Below are positions 34,586 to 43,694 of a DNA stretch of 64,000 bases, in pieces. The position numbers were made by a program, and so were the translations under genes. Location: assembly GCF_002899895.1 (NCBI RefSeq), contig NZ_PPEI02000004.1:372001-436000 (forward strand), given 5' to 3'. The notes below the pieces were generated by a model. That model did no database searches, was not told the origin of the DNA, and saw nothing but the letters and a program-made list of their open reading frames with translations. This stretch comes from Chryseobacterium oncorhynchi (GTDB taxonomy: Bacteria; Bacteroidota; Bacteroidia; Flavobacteriales; Weeksellaceae). Every line of letters starts with the position of its first letter. Positions within the stretch are counted from its first letter, which is position 1.

Positions 34586-35617
34586 ATGAAAAAGCAAATC
34601 TTAGTATGCATAGGTGCTCTACTTATGCTGTCTACATCATCATGTTCAAATGATGAAACCCTTGTTGAAACACAAACTCAAAACCCTACCAGTGAGAATC
34701 TAAAATTACCTGAAAGTAATAAAGAATTCGGAGCTTATAATGCCCTTGGATATGGCTACAATGTAACCGGAGAGTATGCAAACGCTAATGCTACAGGTTC
34801 TAAAGTAATCAACATTGATCTATTCAAAGCAGAACAAGGAGCAAGATTACTAGATGAAAATACATTATCTCAGGAGTATTCAGAGGAATATGGTGCGGAT
34901 GCTGCCGCTTTCTCAAAAGTGATTTCAAACAAAGTAGGAGCTACAGAGGAAATGCAGCTTTACGGAAAAACAATATCAGGTATAATCAGTTCAGCAACAA
35001 CAAATAATTCCAATCTTTTTGATGCTAAATATATCTATGGAAGCTACAATCTTCTTATCAAGCAAAAAAGATATCGTATAAACGCTACTGCGGATATGCT
35101 TAGCAATTACCTTACTCAAGATTTCTTACAAGACATTCAGTCTAAAACACCGGAACAAATTGTTCGTGATTACGGAACACACATTACGGTGGATATTTAC
35201 ACAGGCGCTAAAATAGATATGATCTTTCAGGCCCAAACAACCAATCCTGATCGTCAACGTGCTGCCAGAGCTGGGGTAAAAACAGTTATTAATAATTTGA
35301 ACTCAAACGCATCAAATGACACAGATGCACAGGAGGCTTCTAAAAATTATTCTAAGAAACTATATTGTGTTACAAGAGGTGGAGACAAATCAAAAGGTTT
35401 TGCAAAAATGTTCAATCTCGATCAACCTAATTCTAAAATTAATATTTCCGACTGGCAAAATACTTCTACTAAGGACAATTCAGTTCTGGTAGATTTTGGA
35501 CCTAATGGTTTGGTATTAATTTATGATCTAGTAAAAGATCCATCAAAAAAAGCTCAACTAAAATCATATGTTGATCAATATCTAACAAGTAATCAGGTAC
35601 TTTTAGCATCTCATTAA
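34586..35617 (+). CDS. MACPF (perforin-like) domain lipoprotein
   Basis: 343 residues with a lipoprotein signal (LLMLSTSSC, lipid site Cys20). The remainder fits the membrane-attack-complex/perforin fold: ALGYGYNVTGEYAN at the start, and the signature YGTHITVDIYTGAKID at 196-211, corresponding to the family's Y-G-T-H-x-G pattern. Known Bacteroidales members include the BSAP antimicrobial toxins. Whether this one forms pores, kills related bacteria or is structural is unknown. It is monocistronic with a strong terminator. No immunity gene was recognised beside it. Confidence 0.85.
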   Translation: MKKQILVCIGALLMLSTSSCSNDETLVETQTQNPTSENLKLPESNKEFGAYNALGYGYNVTGEYANANATGSKVINIDLFKAEQGARLLDENTLSQEYSEEYGADAAAFSKVISNKVGATEEMQLYGKTISGIISSATTNNSNLFDAKYIYGSYNLLIKQKRYRINATADMLSNYLTQDFLQDIQSKTPEQIVRDYGTHITVDIYTGAKIDMIFQAQTTNPDRQRAARAGVKTVINNLNSNASNDTDAQEASKNYSKKLYCVTRGGDKSKGFAKMFNLDQPNSKINISDWQNTSTKDNSVLVDFGPNGLVLIYDLVKDPSKKAQLKSYVDQYLTSNQVLLASH

Positions 35618-35636
35618 GACTAATTAATTTATATAT

Positions 35637-35674
35637 AAATGAGGTTGTTTCACTTTTGAAACAGCCTCATTTAT
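35637..35674 (+). terminator. Terminator after the MACPF gene
   Basis: Stem AAATGAGGTTGTTTC / GAAACAGCCTCATTT with one G-U pair and a six-base loop, followed by T-rich sequence. Confidence 0.85.
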
Positions 35675-35956
35675 TTTCTTAAGATATACTATGAATGATA
35701 GCCTGATGTAAAGTCAGCCCTTATAACAAGAAATACCCTCATATTAAGTTGCAACATATCATCCAGTTACAGATTAACAAAAAATTAATCTAAAAAGAAG
35801 ATATAAAAATTCAATTTTTGTAAAGATATAATACCTGCAATAGCCGTTCAAAAAAGAAAATATTTTCTAAATCGGCTTTATTCCGTCTCAAAATTTACTT
35901 CAATTGCAGCCGTTAACCGCACTGGGCATTTGTTCAATCATCTCATTAATATTATG

Positions 35957-35964
35957 TAAATTTG
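35957..35964 (+). promoter_or_regulatory. -7 box (TAAATTTG) of rocD
   Basis: TAnnTTTG match ending 15 bases before the ATG at 35980. Confidence 0.6.
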
Positions 35965-35979
35965 TAAAAAACCAAACAT

Positions 35980-37230
35980 ATGTCAACAGCAGAACAAACA
36001 AAAAACTCACAGTATTTTATTGACCTTGAAGACAAACATGGAGCACACAACTATCACCCCCTTCCAGTAGTTCTGGACCGCGGCGAAGGTGTTTTCGTTT
36101 GGGATGTAGAGGGCAACAGGTATTATGATTTTCTTTCAGCATATTCTGCTGTGAACCAAGGACACTCTCATCCTAAAATTGTAGGAGCATTGGTAGAGCA
36201 GGCTCAGAAGCTGGCTTTAACTTCAAGAGCATTCTACAACTCCAAATTAGGAGAGTATGAGCAAAAGATCACTACTCTTTTCGGATTTGATAAGGTTTTA
36301 CCGATGAATTCTGGTGCTGAGGCAGTAGAAACAGCTGTAAAGCTTGCCAGAAAATGGAGCTATGAAGTAAAAGGTATTTCAGAAAACGCGGCAAAGATCA
36401 TCGTTTGTGAAAACAATTTCCACGGAAGAACTACAACCATCGTTTCTTTCTCTAATGATCCTGATGCTAACCAAAACTACGGGCCTTTTACCCCTGGATT
36501 TATCAAAATTCCTTATAATGACATTGCAGCACTAGAAGAAGTTCTTAGCAAAGACGCTGGAAATATTGCAGCATTCTTAGTAGAGCCTATTCAAGGAGAA
36601 GCTGGTGTATATGTTCCGGATGAAAACTTCCTTAAAAATGCTTCTGAGCTATGTAAAAAGTACAACGTTCTTTTCATAGCTGATGAAGTTCAGACAGGTA
36701 TTGCAAGAACAGGTAAACTTATTGCTTGTCACCATGAAAATGTACAACCTGACATCTTAATTCTTGGAAAAGCACTTTCAGGTGGAATGTATCCTGTATC
36801 CGCAGTATTGGCAAATGATGAAATCATGAATGTCATTAAGCCCGGACAACATGGTTCTACATTTGGAGGAAACCCTATTGCCTGCGCAGTAGCTGTAGCA
36901 GCGTTAGATGTAGTTGCAGACGAAAAACTTTCTGAAAGAGCTGAACAACTTGGACAGTTATTCAGAGCTGAAATTGACAAGCTAATTGAAAAAACAGAAC
37001 TTATTACAAAAGTAAGAGGAAAGGGACTTTTAAATGCTATTTTAATTAACGATACCCCAGACAGTTCAACCGCTTGGAATCTTTGTTTACAATTAAAAGA
37101 AAACGGATTATTAGCAAAACCAACACACGGTAACATCATCAGATTGGCACCACCATTGGTAATTACTGAAGAGCAATTGCTGGATTGTGTAAAAATTATA
37201 GAAAAGACTATTCTTGAATATAACAAGTAA
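35980..37230 (+). CDS. rocD: Ornithine--oxo-acid aminotransferase
   Basis: 416 residues of the class III PLP aminotransferases. It opens with the family's [19 protein letters not shown] and [20 protein letters not shown], then [43 protein letters not shown], the PLP-lysine region [16 protein letters not shown], and [12 protein letters not shown]. It turns ornithine into glutamate semialdehyde. It is monocistronic; no other arginine or proline genes lie near. Confidence 0.95.
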   Translation: MSTAEQTKNSQYFIDLEDKHGAHNYHPLPVVLDRGEGVFVWDVEGNRYYDFLSAYSAVNQGHSHPKIVGALVEQAQKLALTSRAFYNSKLGEYEQKITTLFGFDKVLPMNSGAEAVETAVKLARKWSYEVKGISENAAKIIVCENNFHGRTTTIVSFSNDPDANQNYGPFTPGFIKIPYNDIAALEEVLSKDAGNIAAFLVEPIQGEAGVYVPDENFLKNASELCKKYNVLFIADEVQTGIARTGKLIACHHENVQPDILILGKALSGGMYPVSAVLANDEIMNVIKPGQHGSTFGGNPIACAVAVAALDVVADEKLSERAEQLGQLFRAEIDKLIEKTELITKVRGKGLLNAILINDTPDSSTAWNLCLQLKENGLLAKPTHGNIIRLAPPLVITEEQLLDCVKIIEKTILEYNK

Positions 37231-37291
37231 GAATTTTCTTCTCAAAACATAATATGAACAACAATATTTGAATTGTTGAATCATCAAAAAC

Positions 37292-37321
37292 ATGGGTATG
37301 GTTGTTAAAGATCATACCCAT
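37292..37321 (+). terminator. Probable terminator after rocD
   Basis: Nine-pair stem ATGGGTATG / CATACCCAT with a 12-base loop; only a weak T tract follows. Confidence 0.5.
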
Positions 37322-37535
37322 ACTTTATATCTCCAAAGTAAGAATCTACCATTCGGTTTAAAGTACGTTAAACTGGTGTTAAAAAAATGATATTCTCCCT
37401 ATAAAGAAATTTAGGACTCTAATTTGCATTGTAAATTGTAATAAAGTGGATTTATTTCCTTATATTATATTTATAAGGAATATATAGAATGGATATAAAT
37501 GGCAAGGATTCGTCTATAAAATTCAAATTAAAACT

Positions 37536-37543
37536 TATCTTTG
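37536..37543 (+). promoter_or_regulatory. -7 box (TATCTTTG) of the glycosyltransferase cluster
   Basis: TAnnTTTG match about 71 bases before the first gene of the five-gene cluster. Confidence 0.5.
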
Positions 37544-37614
37544 ACAGATAAAAATTGACTAAAAATGATATTAAACGAGATCGTAATTACATCTCTGTCT
37601 AACAATACGTTGTG

Positions 37615-38361
37615 ATGAAAATAAGTGGTTTAATCATAACATATAATGAAGAAAAAAATATACAGGAAGTCCTGGAATGTTTCGATTTCTGTGATGAAAT
37701 AATCGTGATAGACTCATTCAGTACGGACAAAACTGTAGATATAGCAAAAAAATTCCCTAATGTAAAGGTGATTCAAAACAAATTTGAGGACTTTACAAAG
37801 CAAAGAAATCTCGCCCTGGATGCAGCAACCCATGATTGGGTTTTGTTTCTGGACGGAGATGAAAGAATTACTCCCGCTCTAAAACAAGAGATTATAGATG
37901 AGCTAAACAAGCCTGAGCAAAAAGATGCCTATTATTTTTACAGAAAATTCTTTTTTGCCCAAAAACCAATACATTTTTCAGGAACTCAATCTGATAAAAA
38001 TTTCAGACTTTTCAGAAAATCGAAAGCAAGGTATATGGCAGGCAAAAAAGTGCATGAAACGCTTGAGGTAAACGGAAGCATTGGGATTTTAAAAAATAAA
38101 TTATTACATTACTCCGTTTCAGATTATGAATCCTACAAAAAGAAAATGATTCATTACGGAGTATTAAAGGGAAAAGAACTGGCTGCAAAAGGGAAAAAGT
38201 ACAGTGTTTTGGTTCAATATCTTAAAACTGTTTTTAAATTTTTTAAAGCCTACATAATGAGACTTGGTATTCTAGACGGAAAAGAAGGCTATCAGCTTTC
38301 TTATCTGCAATCCTTAAGTGTGTTTGAAACCTATGAATCATTAAAAAAAGAGCAAAATTAG
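37615..38361 (+). CDS. Family 2 glycosyltransferase, WaaE/KdtX-like
   Basis: 248 residues with GT-A motifs ISGLIITYNEEKNIQEVL, IIVIDSFSTDKTVDIA, the donor/metal region VLFLDGDERITPAL, and FRLFRKSKARYMAGKKVHETL, the last typical of WaaE-like lipopolysaccharide core enzymes. The start is the ATG at 37615, directly after an in-frame GTG. It is the first of five glycosyltransferases in the same direction with gaps of 2-6 bases. Confidence 0.88.
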   Translation: MKISGLIITYNEEKNIQEVLECFDFCDEIIVIDSFSTDKTVDIAKKFPNVKVIQNKFEDFTKQRNLALDAATHDWVLFLDGDERITPALKQEIIDELNKPEQKDAYYFYRKFFFAQKPIHFSGTQSDKNFRLFRKSKARYMAGKKVHETLEVNGSIGILKNKLLHYSVSDYESYKKKMIHYGVLKGKELAAKGKKYSVLVQYLKTVFKFFKAYIMRLGILDGKEGYQLSYLQSLSVFETYESLKKEQN

Positions 38362-38365
38362 TTGA

Positions 38366-39352
38366 ATGAAGATTTGTATCATTAGTTATGACTTCTGGGA
38401 TTATGATAAGTATATTGTTGAAGCACTATGCAAAAGAGGTATTGAGTCCCATCATATAAAAATAAGTACCGTAACCCATTCCAACTTTAACGAAAGGGCT
38501 GTAAATGCCTTAAGCAAGACTTTTTTAAACAAGAACCTTAAGACCGAAAAAAGACAAAAATATGTTCTTGATTCCCTTGAAAAACTAGGACATCAGGACC
38601 AGATATTAGTACTAAATCCGGATACCTTTGATCTTTCTACTCTTGAAAAGATCAGAAAATATACAGACAGACTGATCACTTATCTTTATGATAATCTTGA
38701 AAGAGTGCCTGTTGAAGACAAACTATATCTTTTTGATAAGATATTTTCCTTTGATATTGCAGATGTAAAGCAGCATGGTTTTGAAAAAATAACCAATTAC
38801 ATTTATCTGCCCCATATTTCAAAGGAAAGCCAAAATCCTGAAATGGATCTTTTCTACATCACCTCTTATGATAGCAGAAGAGTTTCATTGGTGAAATTTT
38901 TGGCAAAAAAATTAATTGACCTCGAGTTGAAGTTTCAGATCATGGTGATTGGAAAGAAATCATGGAGACATCAGCTGACCAATATATTCATCAAGATCCC
39001 CAAAAATCTTTTCTTAATTTTCAGCATCAAAAAGATTCCACATAACGATCTTCCAAAATATTATAAAAACTCCAGAGTTTTACTTGATCTGATGCGTGAA
39101 GGCCAATATGGACTAAGCTTCAGGGTTTTTGAGGCCATGTCTTTGGAAAAGAAAATCATCACGGATAATGAATCTATTAAAACCTACGATTTTTACAATC
39201 CGAACAATATTTTGATTTTAAATAAAAATATCACTAATCTTGACAGATCTTTTTTTGAAAGCCCTTATCAAAGTATTCCGCAGGATATCTATGAAAGATA
39301 TACTTTGGATAGCTGGGTAAACAAGGTTTTTGGATTGGATAATAAAAGCTAA
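38366..39352 (+). CDS. Glycosyltransferase-like protein, 328 aa
   Basis: GT-B-type architecture is suggested by the N-terminal ICIISYDFWDYDKYIVEAL strand-helix unit and the C-terminal DLPKYYKNSRVLLDLMREGQYGLSFRVFEAMSLEKKIITDN segment, which matches the donor-binding E-x7-E region of GT4/CgeB-like enzymes. It is clearly related to the first half of the fused protein at 41593 (shared GLSxRxFExMxxxKKxITDN and FYNPNNI / FYHPDNI). The donor sugar is unknown. The gene is in the cluster, five bases after the WaaE-like gene. Confidence 0.78.
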   Translation: MKICIISYDFWDYDKYIVEALCKRGIESHHIKISTVTHSNFNERAVNALSKTFLNKNLKTEKRQKYVLDSLEKLGHQDQILVLNPDTFDLSTLEKIRKYTDRLITYLYDNLERVPVEDKLYLFDKIFSFDIADVKQHGFEKITNYIYLPHISKESQNPEMDLFYITSYDSRRVSLVKFLAKKLIDLELKFQIMVIGKKSWRHQLTNIFIKIPKNLFLIFSIKKIPHNDLPKYYKNSRVLLDLMREGQYGLSFRVFEAMSLEKKIITDNESIKTYDFYNPNNILILNKNITNLDRSFFESPYQSIPQDIYERYTLDSWVNKVFGLDNKS

Positions 39353-39355
39353 CTG

Positions 39356-40543
39356 ATGGGAATCTTAAAGGATATAAAAAAACATTTTAAAAGAAAGAAG
39401 AGACTTAAAGATCTTCAAACTCAGGATATCATCAATATTCATCTGTATGATGAATCGAAAAAGACAATCCTTTTTACCTCTAGGGATTTTCCCACTCACG
39501 ATAAGGATTCCGGGTCCAACAGGCTGAAAGAAATTATTCTAATTTATAAAGAATTAGGGTATAACTGTATTTTATTTGCTCCTCATATGTTTGAGGACAG
39601 CACCTACGTAAAGTTTTACCAACAGCATGGAGTCATTGTTTTTGTAGAGAATAATAAATATAAAAACATCTATGCTTTTCTTTCTTCTGCTAAAAATATA
39701 GACTACGTTTGGTTCAATGGCCCTCTTGCTCTGAATCTGTTCTACAAAAAAATGAAAAATATCTTACCCCATACAAAGTTTATGTATGACATGGTGGATA
39801 TTCATTTTTTAAGATATAAAAGAGCTATTGAAATAGAACCCACCCGTATTTCTTTAAAGAAAAACTATAAGCACTTTTTCCACCTGGAAACTGTTGTGGC
39901 TCCACAATTAGATTATATCATCGCTATTTCTGACAAAGAAAAGGAGATTATGAGCCAATACGCGGATCAAAATAAAATCATTACGATTTCCAACATCCAC
40001 TACCCGAAGATTGATATTTCAGATAGGAAAAGCTTCCATGAAAGCAAGGGAATTATTTTCATCGGGTCTATCCATGAGCCTAATATTGATGCTGTAAAAT
40101 TTTTATACGAAAAAATAATGCCTGTTGTCTGGAAAACCAATCCGGAACTTGAGGTAAGCGTCATTGGGAATGTTGCAGACAAGCTGGATATCAATCAATA
40201 TCCTAAGTTTAAATTTTTGGGCTTTGTAGAAAGTGTAGAAGAGCATTTTATGAATTCCCGAATTATGGTTGCTCCGTTAAGATTTGGGGCTGGTGTAAAA
40301 GGAAAGATCGGACAGGCTTTTGAATACTTTTTCCCCGTAGTTACCACAGATATAGGCGCTGAAGGAATGCAGTTGATCGACAAAAAAAACGTATTGATTG
40401 CTAATGATGAAAAGAGTTTTGCAGAAGCTATTATTCAATTGAATAATAATGAAGAACTTTGGAATACATTAAGCCAGAATTCTGTTGATAGCTTAAAACC
40501 TTTTTCAATAGAGGCCGTAAGTACTACGTTAAAAAAATTATAA
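39356..40543 (+). CDS. Family 4 glycosyltransferase
   Basis: 395 residues. A basic N-terminus (KDIKKHFKRKKRLK) could associate with the membrane. GT-B motifs: ILFTSRDFPTHDKDSGSNRLKE, IIFIGSIHEPNIDAVKFL, and the C-terminal MVAPLRFGAGVKGKIGQAFEYFFPVVTTDIGAEGM with the retaining-GT4 type donor loop. It is probably used for surface polysaccharide. It begins three bases after the preceding gene. Confidence 0.9.
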   Translation: MGILKDIKKHFKRKKRLKDLQTQDIINIHLYDESKKTILFTSRDFPTHDKDSGSNRLKEIILIYKELGYNCILFAPHMFEDSTYVKFYQQHGVIVFVENNKYKNIYAFLSSAKNIDYVWFNGPLALNLFYKKMKNILPHTKFMYDMVDIHFLRYKRAIEIEPTRISLKKNYKHFFHLETVVAPQLDYIIAISDKEKEIMSQYADQNKIITISNIHYPKIDISDRKSFHESKGIIFIGSIHEPNIDAVKFLYEKIMPVVWKTNPELEVSVIGNVADKLDINQYPKFKFLGFVESVEEHFMNSRIMVAPLRFGAGVKGKIGQAFEYFFPVVTTDIGAEGMQLIDKKNVLIANDEKSFAEAIIQLNNNEELWNTLSQNSVDSLKPFSIEAVSTTLKKL

Positions 40544-40549
40544 CCATCC

Positions 40550-41587
40550 ATGAGTAACTTTCTAGTAAGCATTATTGTTCCTTGTTATAATGCATCTTAT
40601 TACGTAAAAGAGGTTCTTGAAAGCATTCAAAACCAAACTTATAAAAATATTGAATGTATCATCATTAATGATGGAAGTACAGATGATACTTTGGATATCA
40701 TTACTACTTTTTCTGACACAAGATTCAAGGTTTACAGCCAGGAAAATAAAGGTCTGTCTGACACCCGTAACTTTGGAATGGAAAAAGCTACCGGAGATTT
40801 TATATTTTTTTGTGACAGTGATGACTTTCTCCCGTCCAATGCCATAGTATCCCTACTATCCACCTATACCGGTAAAGAAGATATTATTGTAGGAAAAACT
40901 GCAGTTGTATCCTGGGAAGAAAAAAAGATTCTTTCCTACTTACCACATCTGGAAAAAAAACAGGCTATTGAGAATAAACACTCTGAGGTTCTTATTAAAA
41001 ACATAACCGAAGGATTAAGTCCAATGGCTCAAAATAAGCTCTACAAAACAGACTTTCTAAAGAAAAACAGGTTACAATTCCTGAGCAAAATTTATCATGA
41101 GGATGAACTTTGGTTTTTTGAGGTAATGTTTTCCGCAAAAAATGTAACTTTTATACCCGATGTCACTTACCACTACACTGCCGACAACTCTCAGTCGATT
41201 ACCAAAAAAAATAGTGACAAAAATCTGCTTGGATATCTTAGTGTAATCAAAACTATTTACGAGAAATATTATCTGAAGTTTCCTGATCAGAGTATTATTG
41301 CTTACTATATTGTTTATCTTAAAAAGATCATCATTGGAAATTATAAACACCATGGAAATTACTCCACAGAAGCCATTCAGGAAATGGAAAAAACATTCCG
41401 AGAAGTAAATCCTAAATTTAATGATCATATTGAGCTGAGTAGTACTGAAAAAAGGTATTTTAAATTTCTCAATAGTATAAGTTTAAAAGATGCTGAAAGT
41501 ATAAAAAAGGAATATTTCAATTCCCCGGTCAACAGTATCAGAAAATATTATAAAATAGTATTATTCAGTATCTTTAATTCAAAATAA
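40550..41587 (+). CDS. Family 2 glycosyltransferase
   Basis: 345 residues with GT-A motifs SIIVPCYNASYYVKEVLESI, IINDGSTDDTLDIITTF, NKGLSDTRNFGMEKATGD and the metal-type FFCDSDDF. A C-terminal extension of about 120 residues is Lys/Tyr-rich. It is similar to the second half of the fusion protein encoded next, five bases downstream. Donor and acceptor are unknown. Confidence 0.9.
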   Translation: MSNFLVSIIVPCYNASYYVKEVLESIQNQTYKNIECIIINDGSTDDTLDIITTFSDTRFKVYSQENKGLSDTRNFGMEKATGDFIFFCDSDDFLPSNAIVSLLSTYTGKEDIIVGKTAVVSWEEKKILSYLPHLEKKQAIENKHSEVLIKNITEGLSPMAQNKLYKTDFLKKNRLQFLSKIYHEDELWFFEVMFSAKNVTFIPDVTYHYTADNSQSITKKNSDKNLLGYLSVIKTIYEKYYLKFPDQSIIAYYIVYLKKIIIGNYKHHGNYSTEAIQEMEKTFREVNPKFNDHIELSSTEKRYFKFLNSISLKDAESIKKEYFNSPVNSIRKYYKIVLFSIFNSK

Positions 41588-41592
41588 ATAAC

Positions 41593-43473
41593 GTGATAAA
41601 GAAAGAAAAATTTCTTTTGGTAATGCCCGATTATTCTGATTTTCCCAAACTATTTTTAGATAATTTGGAAAAAGAGGGGTTTGAAACCTATTTAATTACA
41701 GATAAAGTTTCAAAATTTAGATATAAAGGCACTGAAAGTATAAAAAATTTTTTCGTTAAAAACATTCTGAGAAATAAGGAATACAAGCAAGATCTTATTA
41801 ACAGACATTTTCTTGAAGACCTTAATAAAAGTATTTCAGCCATTGAAGGAGAGTTGGATTATATCTTAGTGATTCGTCCGGATATTTTCCCCATTCCTTT
41901 TATCCAAAATTTAAAAAAGAAAACAAAAAAACTTATTGCTTATCAATGGGATGGCATTGAGAAGTTTCCTGAAGTTAAAAATTACTTCAATCTGTTTGAT
42001 TCATTCTTCTGTTTTGAAAATGTGGAATCTCAACCCAATATTAAGCCCATTACTAATTTTTATTTTGATCATCTCCCTCCTGCACATAAGGAATACAACA
42101 CAGAGAAACCAAGGTTGTATTTTGTAGGATTATACTGGAAAAGTCGTGAAGAAAAAATAGATAGATTCATTACAGAAGTTTCTGATCTGCCCGTTGATCT
42201 ATCCATTTTCATTCAATACTTTCAGGAACCTGAAAAAAGGAATGATAAGATCAAATACATCCAGAACAGGATTAGCTTTCAAGAAAATCTGGAATTGGTA
42301 AAGGATTCCGATATACTTTTAGATTTTGTAGATCCTTTACACAACGGACTTTCCATTCGTTTTTTTGAAGGAATGTACTACAAGAAAAAAGTGATCACAG
42401 ATAATATCATGGTAAAGAAATACAATTTCTACCATCCCGATAATATCTTTGTTGTAGAAAATAACAATTACAACAATATTGATCAGTTTTTACGTACTCC
42501 TTATCATGAATTACCGGAGGAAATTGTACAACAATATGGTTTCAGTAATTGGATTAGAGAAATAATCCAGGACGATAAAACGATAAAAGAGCCTATAAAC
42601 ATGAATAATTCCATCAAGATATCCGTCATTGTTCCCTGCTATAATCAGGCAGTTTTTCTGGATGATTGCATAAATTCCCTGATAAACCAGACGTATTCAA
42701 ACTGGGAATGTATTTTGGTGAATGACGGAAGTACAGATAATACTGAAGATATAGCCCTGAACTGGCAGAAAAAGGACAACAGGATAAAGTACATTAAAAA
42801 GATAAATGGCGGCTTAAGCTCTGCAAGAAATGCAGGGATTCAAAATATCACGGGTGACTTTGTTCAGTTTCTTGATTGTGATGATTATTTATACAATCAA
42901 AAATTTGAGAAATCTGTTAGAGAGATCAATAATCAAACAAATGCCATTGTGATTACAGATTTCCAACGATTTGATAGTGCTACACAAACCGTTCTTCCTC
43001 CCCATTGCATTTTGAAGACGGAATATTTCAGTCAAAAAGAGGTTTTATTAAAATGGGATAATACTTTTTCAATACCTATTCACTGTGCTATTTTTTCCAG
43101 GGATATTGTAGAAAAATATAAGTTCAACGAAGAACTTAAAGCTAAAGAAGATTGGTTTTTCTGGCTTCAGGCTTATGAAAACGCACCGGAAACTCATTTT
43201 GTCCCAGAATATCTTTTGGCTTATAGAATGAATTCTGCTGGTATGACGCACAATTTGTTTTTCATGCAGGAAAATAGAATAAAAGCCCTTGATAAGCTGG
43301 AACAGGTAATTGCAGATAAAGATTTACTAAGAGAATTCTTTAAACAGGATCTTTTGGCTACCATGAAAGAAAACCTACAGCTGATGGAAAGAATTAAGCT
43401 GCTGGGCTATAAAAGAACGATGAAATATAAAATCAACAAGGTTTTAAAAGTCATAGGAATAAAAAAGAATTAA
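41593..43473 (+). CDS. Two-domain fused glycosyltransferase
   Basis: 626 residues starting with GTG; no ATG is available until residue 11. Residues 1-335 resemble the stand-alone protein at 38366 (shared C-terminal donor-like segment GLSIRFFEGMYYKKKVITDN). Residues 337-626 are a complete GT2 domain (ISVIVPCYNQAVFLDDCINSL, LVNDGSTDNTEDIA, GGLSSARNAGI, QFLDCDDYLYNQ). A Met at residue 337 marks the domain border and might be a second start. The fusion suggests two consecutive sugar transfers. It is the last gene of the cluster. Confidence 0.9.
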   Translation: MIKKEKFLLVMPDYSDFPKLFLDNLEKEGFETYLITDKVSKFRYKGTESIKNFFVKNILRNKEYKQDLINRHFLEDLNKSISAIEGELDYILVIRPDIFPIPFIQNLKKKTKKLIAYQWDGIEKFPEVKNYFNLFDSFFCFENVESQPNIKPITNFYFDHLPPAHKEYNTEKPRLYFVGLYWKSREEKIDRFITEVSDLPVDLSIFIQYFQEPEKRNDKIKYIQNRISFQENLELVKDSDILLDFVDPLHNGLSIRFFEGMYYKKKVITDNIMVKKYNFYHPDNIFVVENNNYNNIDQFLRTPYHELPEEIVQQYGFSNWIREIIQDDKTIKEPINMNNSIKISVIVPCYNQAVFLDDCINSLINQTYSNWECILVNDGSTDNTEDIALNWQKKDNRIKYIKKINGGLSSARNAGIQNITGDFVQFLDCDDYLYNQKFEKSVREINNQTNAIVITDFQRFDSATQTVLPPHCILKTEYFSQKEVLLKWDNTFSIPIHCAIFSRDIVEKYKFNEELKAKEDWFFWLQAYENAPETHFVPEYLLAYRMNSAGMTHNLFFMQENRIKALDKLEQVIADKDLLREFFKQDLLATMKENLQLMERIKLLGYKRTMKYKINKVLKVIGIKKN

Positions 43474-43488
43474 TATTACAACAATACA

Positions 43489-43523
43489 AAAAAGGCTGTC
43501 CGAATTATTCAGACAGCCTTTTT
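43489..43523 (+). terminator. Terminator after the glycosyltransferase cluster
   Basis: Stem AAAGGCTGTC-C-GAA / TTC-A-GACAGCCTTT with loop TTA, then T residues. Confidence 0.85.
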
Positions 43524-43668
43524 CATAATTTCAATTAAAGTAAGTCATATTCAATATCATTTTCAGTAAAGTCGTTTCCCAACCTCCTCTTATTTTTTAG
43601 ATTTACAACTTAAAAACAAAAAAGCCAAGACGAAGTGATAAATCATCTCTTAAACGCATAATTTTAAG

Positions 43669-43676
43669 TAAATTTG
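43669..43676 (+). promoter_or_regulatory. -7 box (TAAATTTG) of gltX
   Basis: TAnnTTTG match ending 18 bases before the ATG at 43695. It overlaps the longer TTG-initiated reading, ruling that out. Confidence 0.65.
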
Positions 43677-43694
43677 CAAAAATTTAAATTGAAA

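Larger units (their letters stand above)
35618..35979 (+). other. Gene-free stretch between the MACPF gene and rocD
   Basis: About 360 bases. It begins with the MACPF terminator and ends with the rocD -7 box. A short AGAAAATATTTTCT palindrome lies in the middle. No open frame or RNA was recognised. Confidence 0.6.
37231..37614 (+). other. Gene-free stretch with hairpins before the glycosyltransferase cluster
   Basis: About 384 bases. It contains the hairpin ATGGGTATG / CATACCCAT at 37292-37321 (probable rocD terminator, weak T tract), a second inverted repeat TTCCTTATA / TATAAGGAA near 37456-37482, and the -7 box TATCTTTG at 37536-37543. No coding frame was seen. The long gap from the box to the first start (about 70 bases) leaves room for a leader RNA. 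Confidence 0.6.

Noticed and set aside
36729-37226. Minus-strand frame of 165 codons inside rocD
   Set aside because: It is antisense to a conserved aminotransferase domain, with no motif and no leader.
43674-43694. TTG-initiated extension of gltX
   Set aside because: It starts inside the TAAATTTG promoter box; the ATG at 43695 leads directly into the conserved N-terminus.
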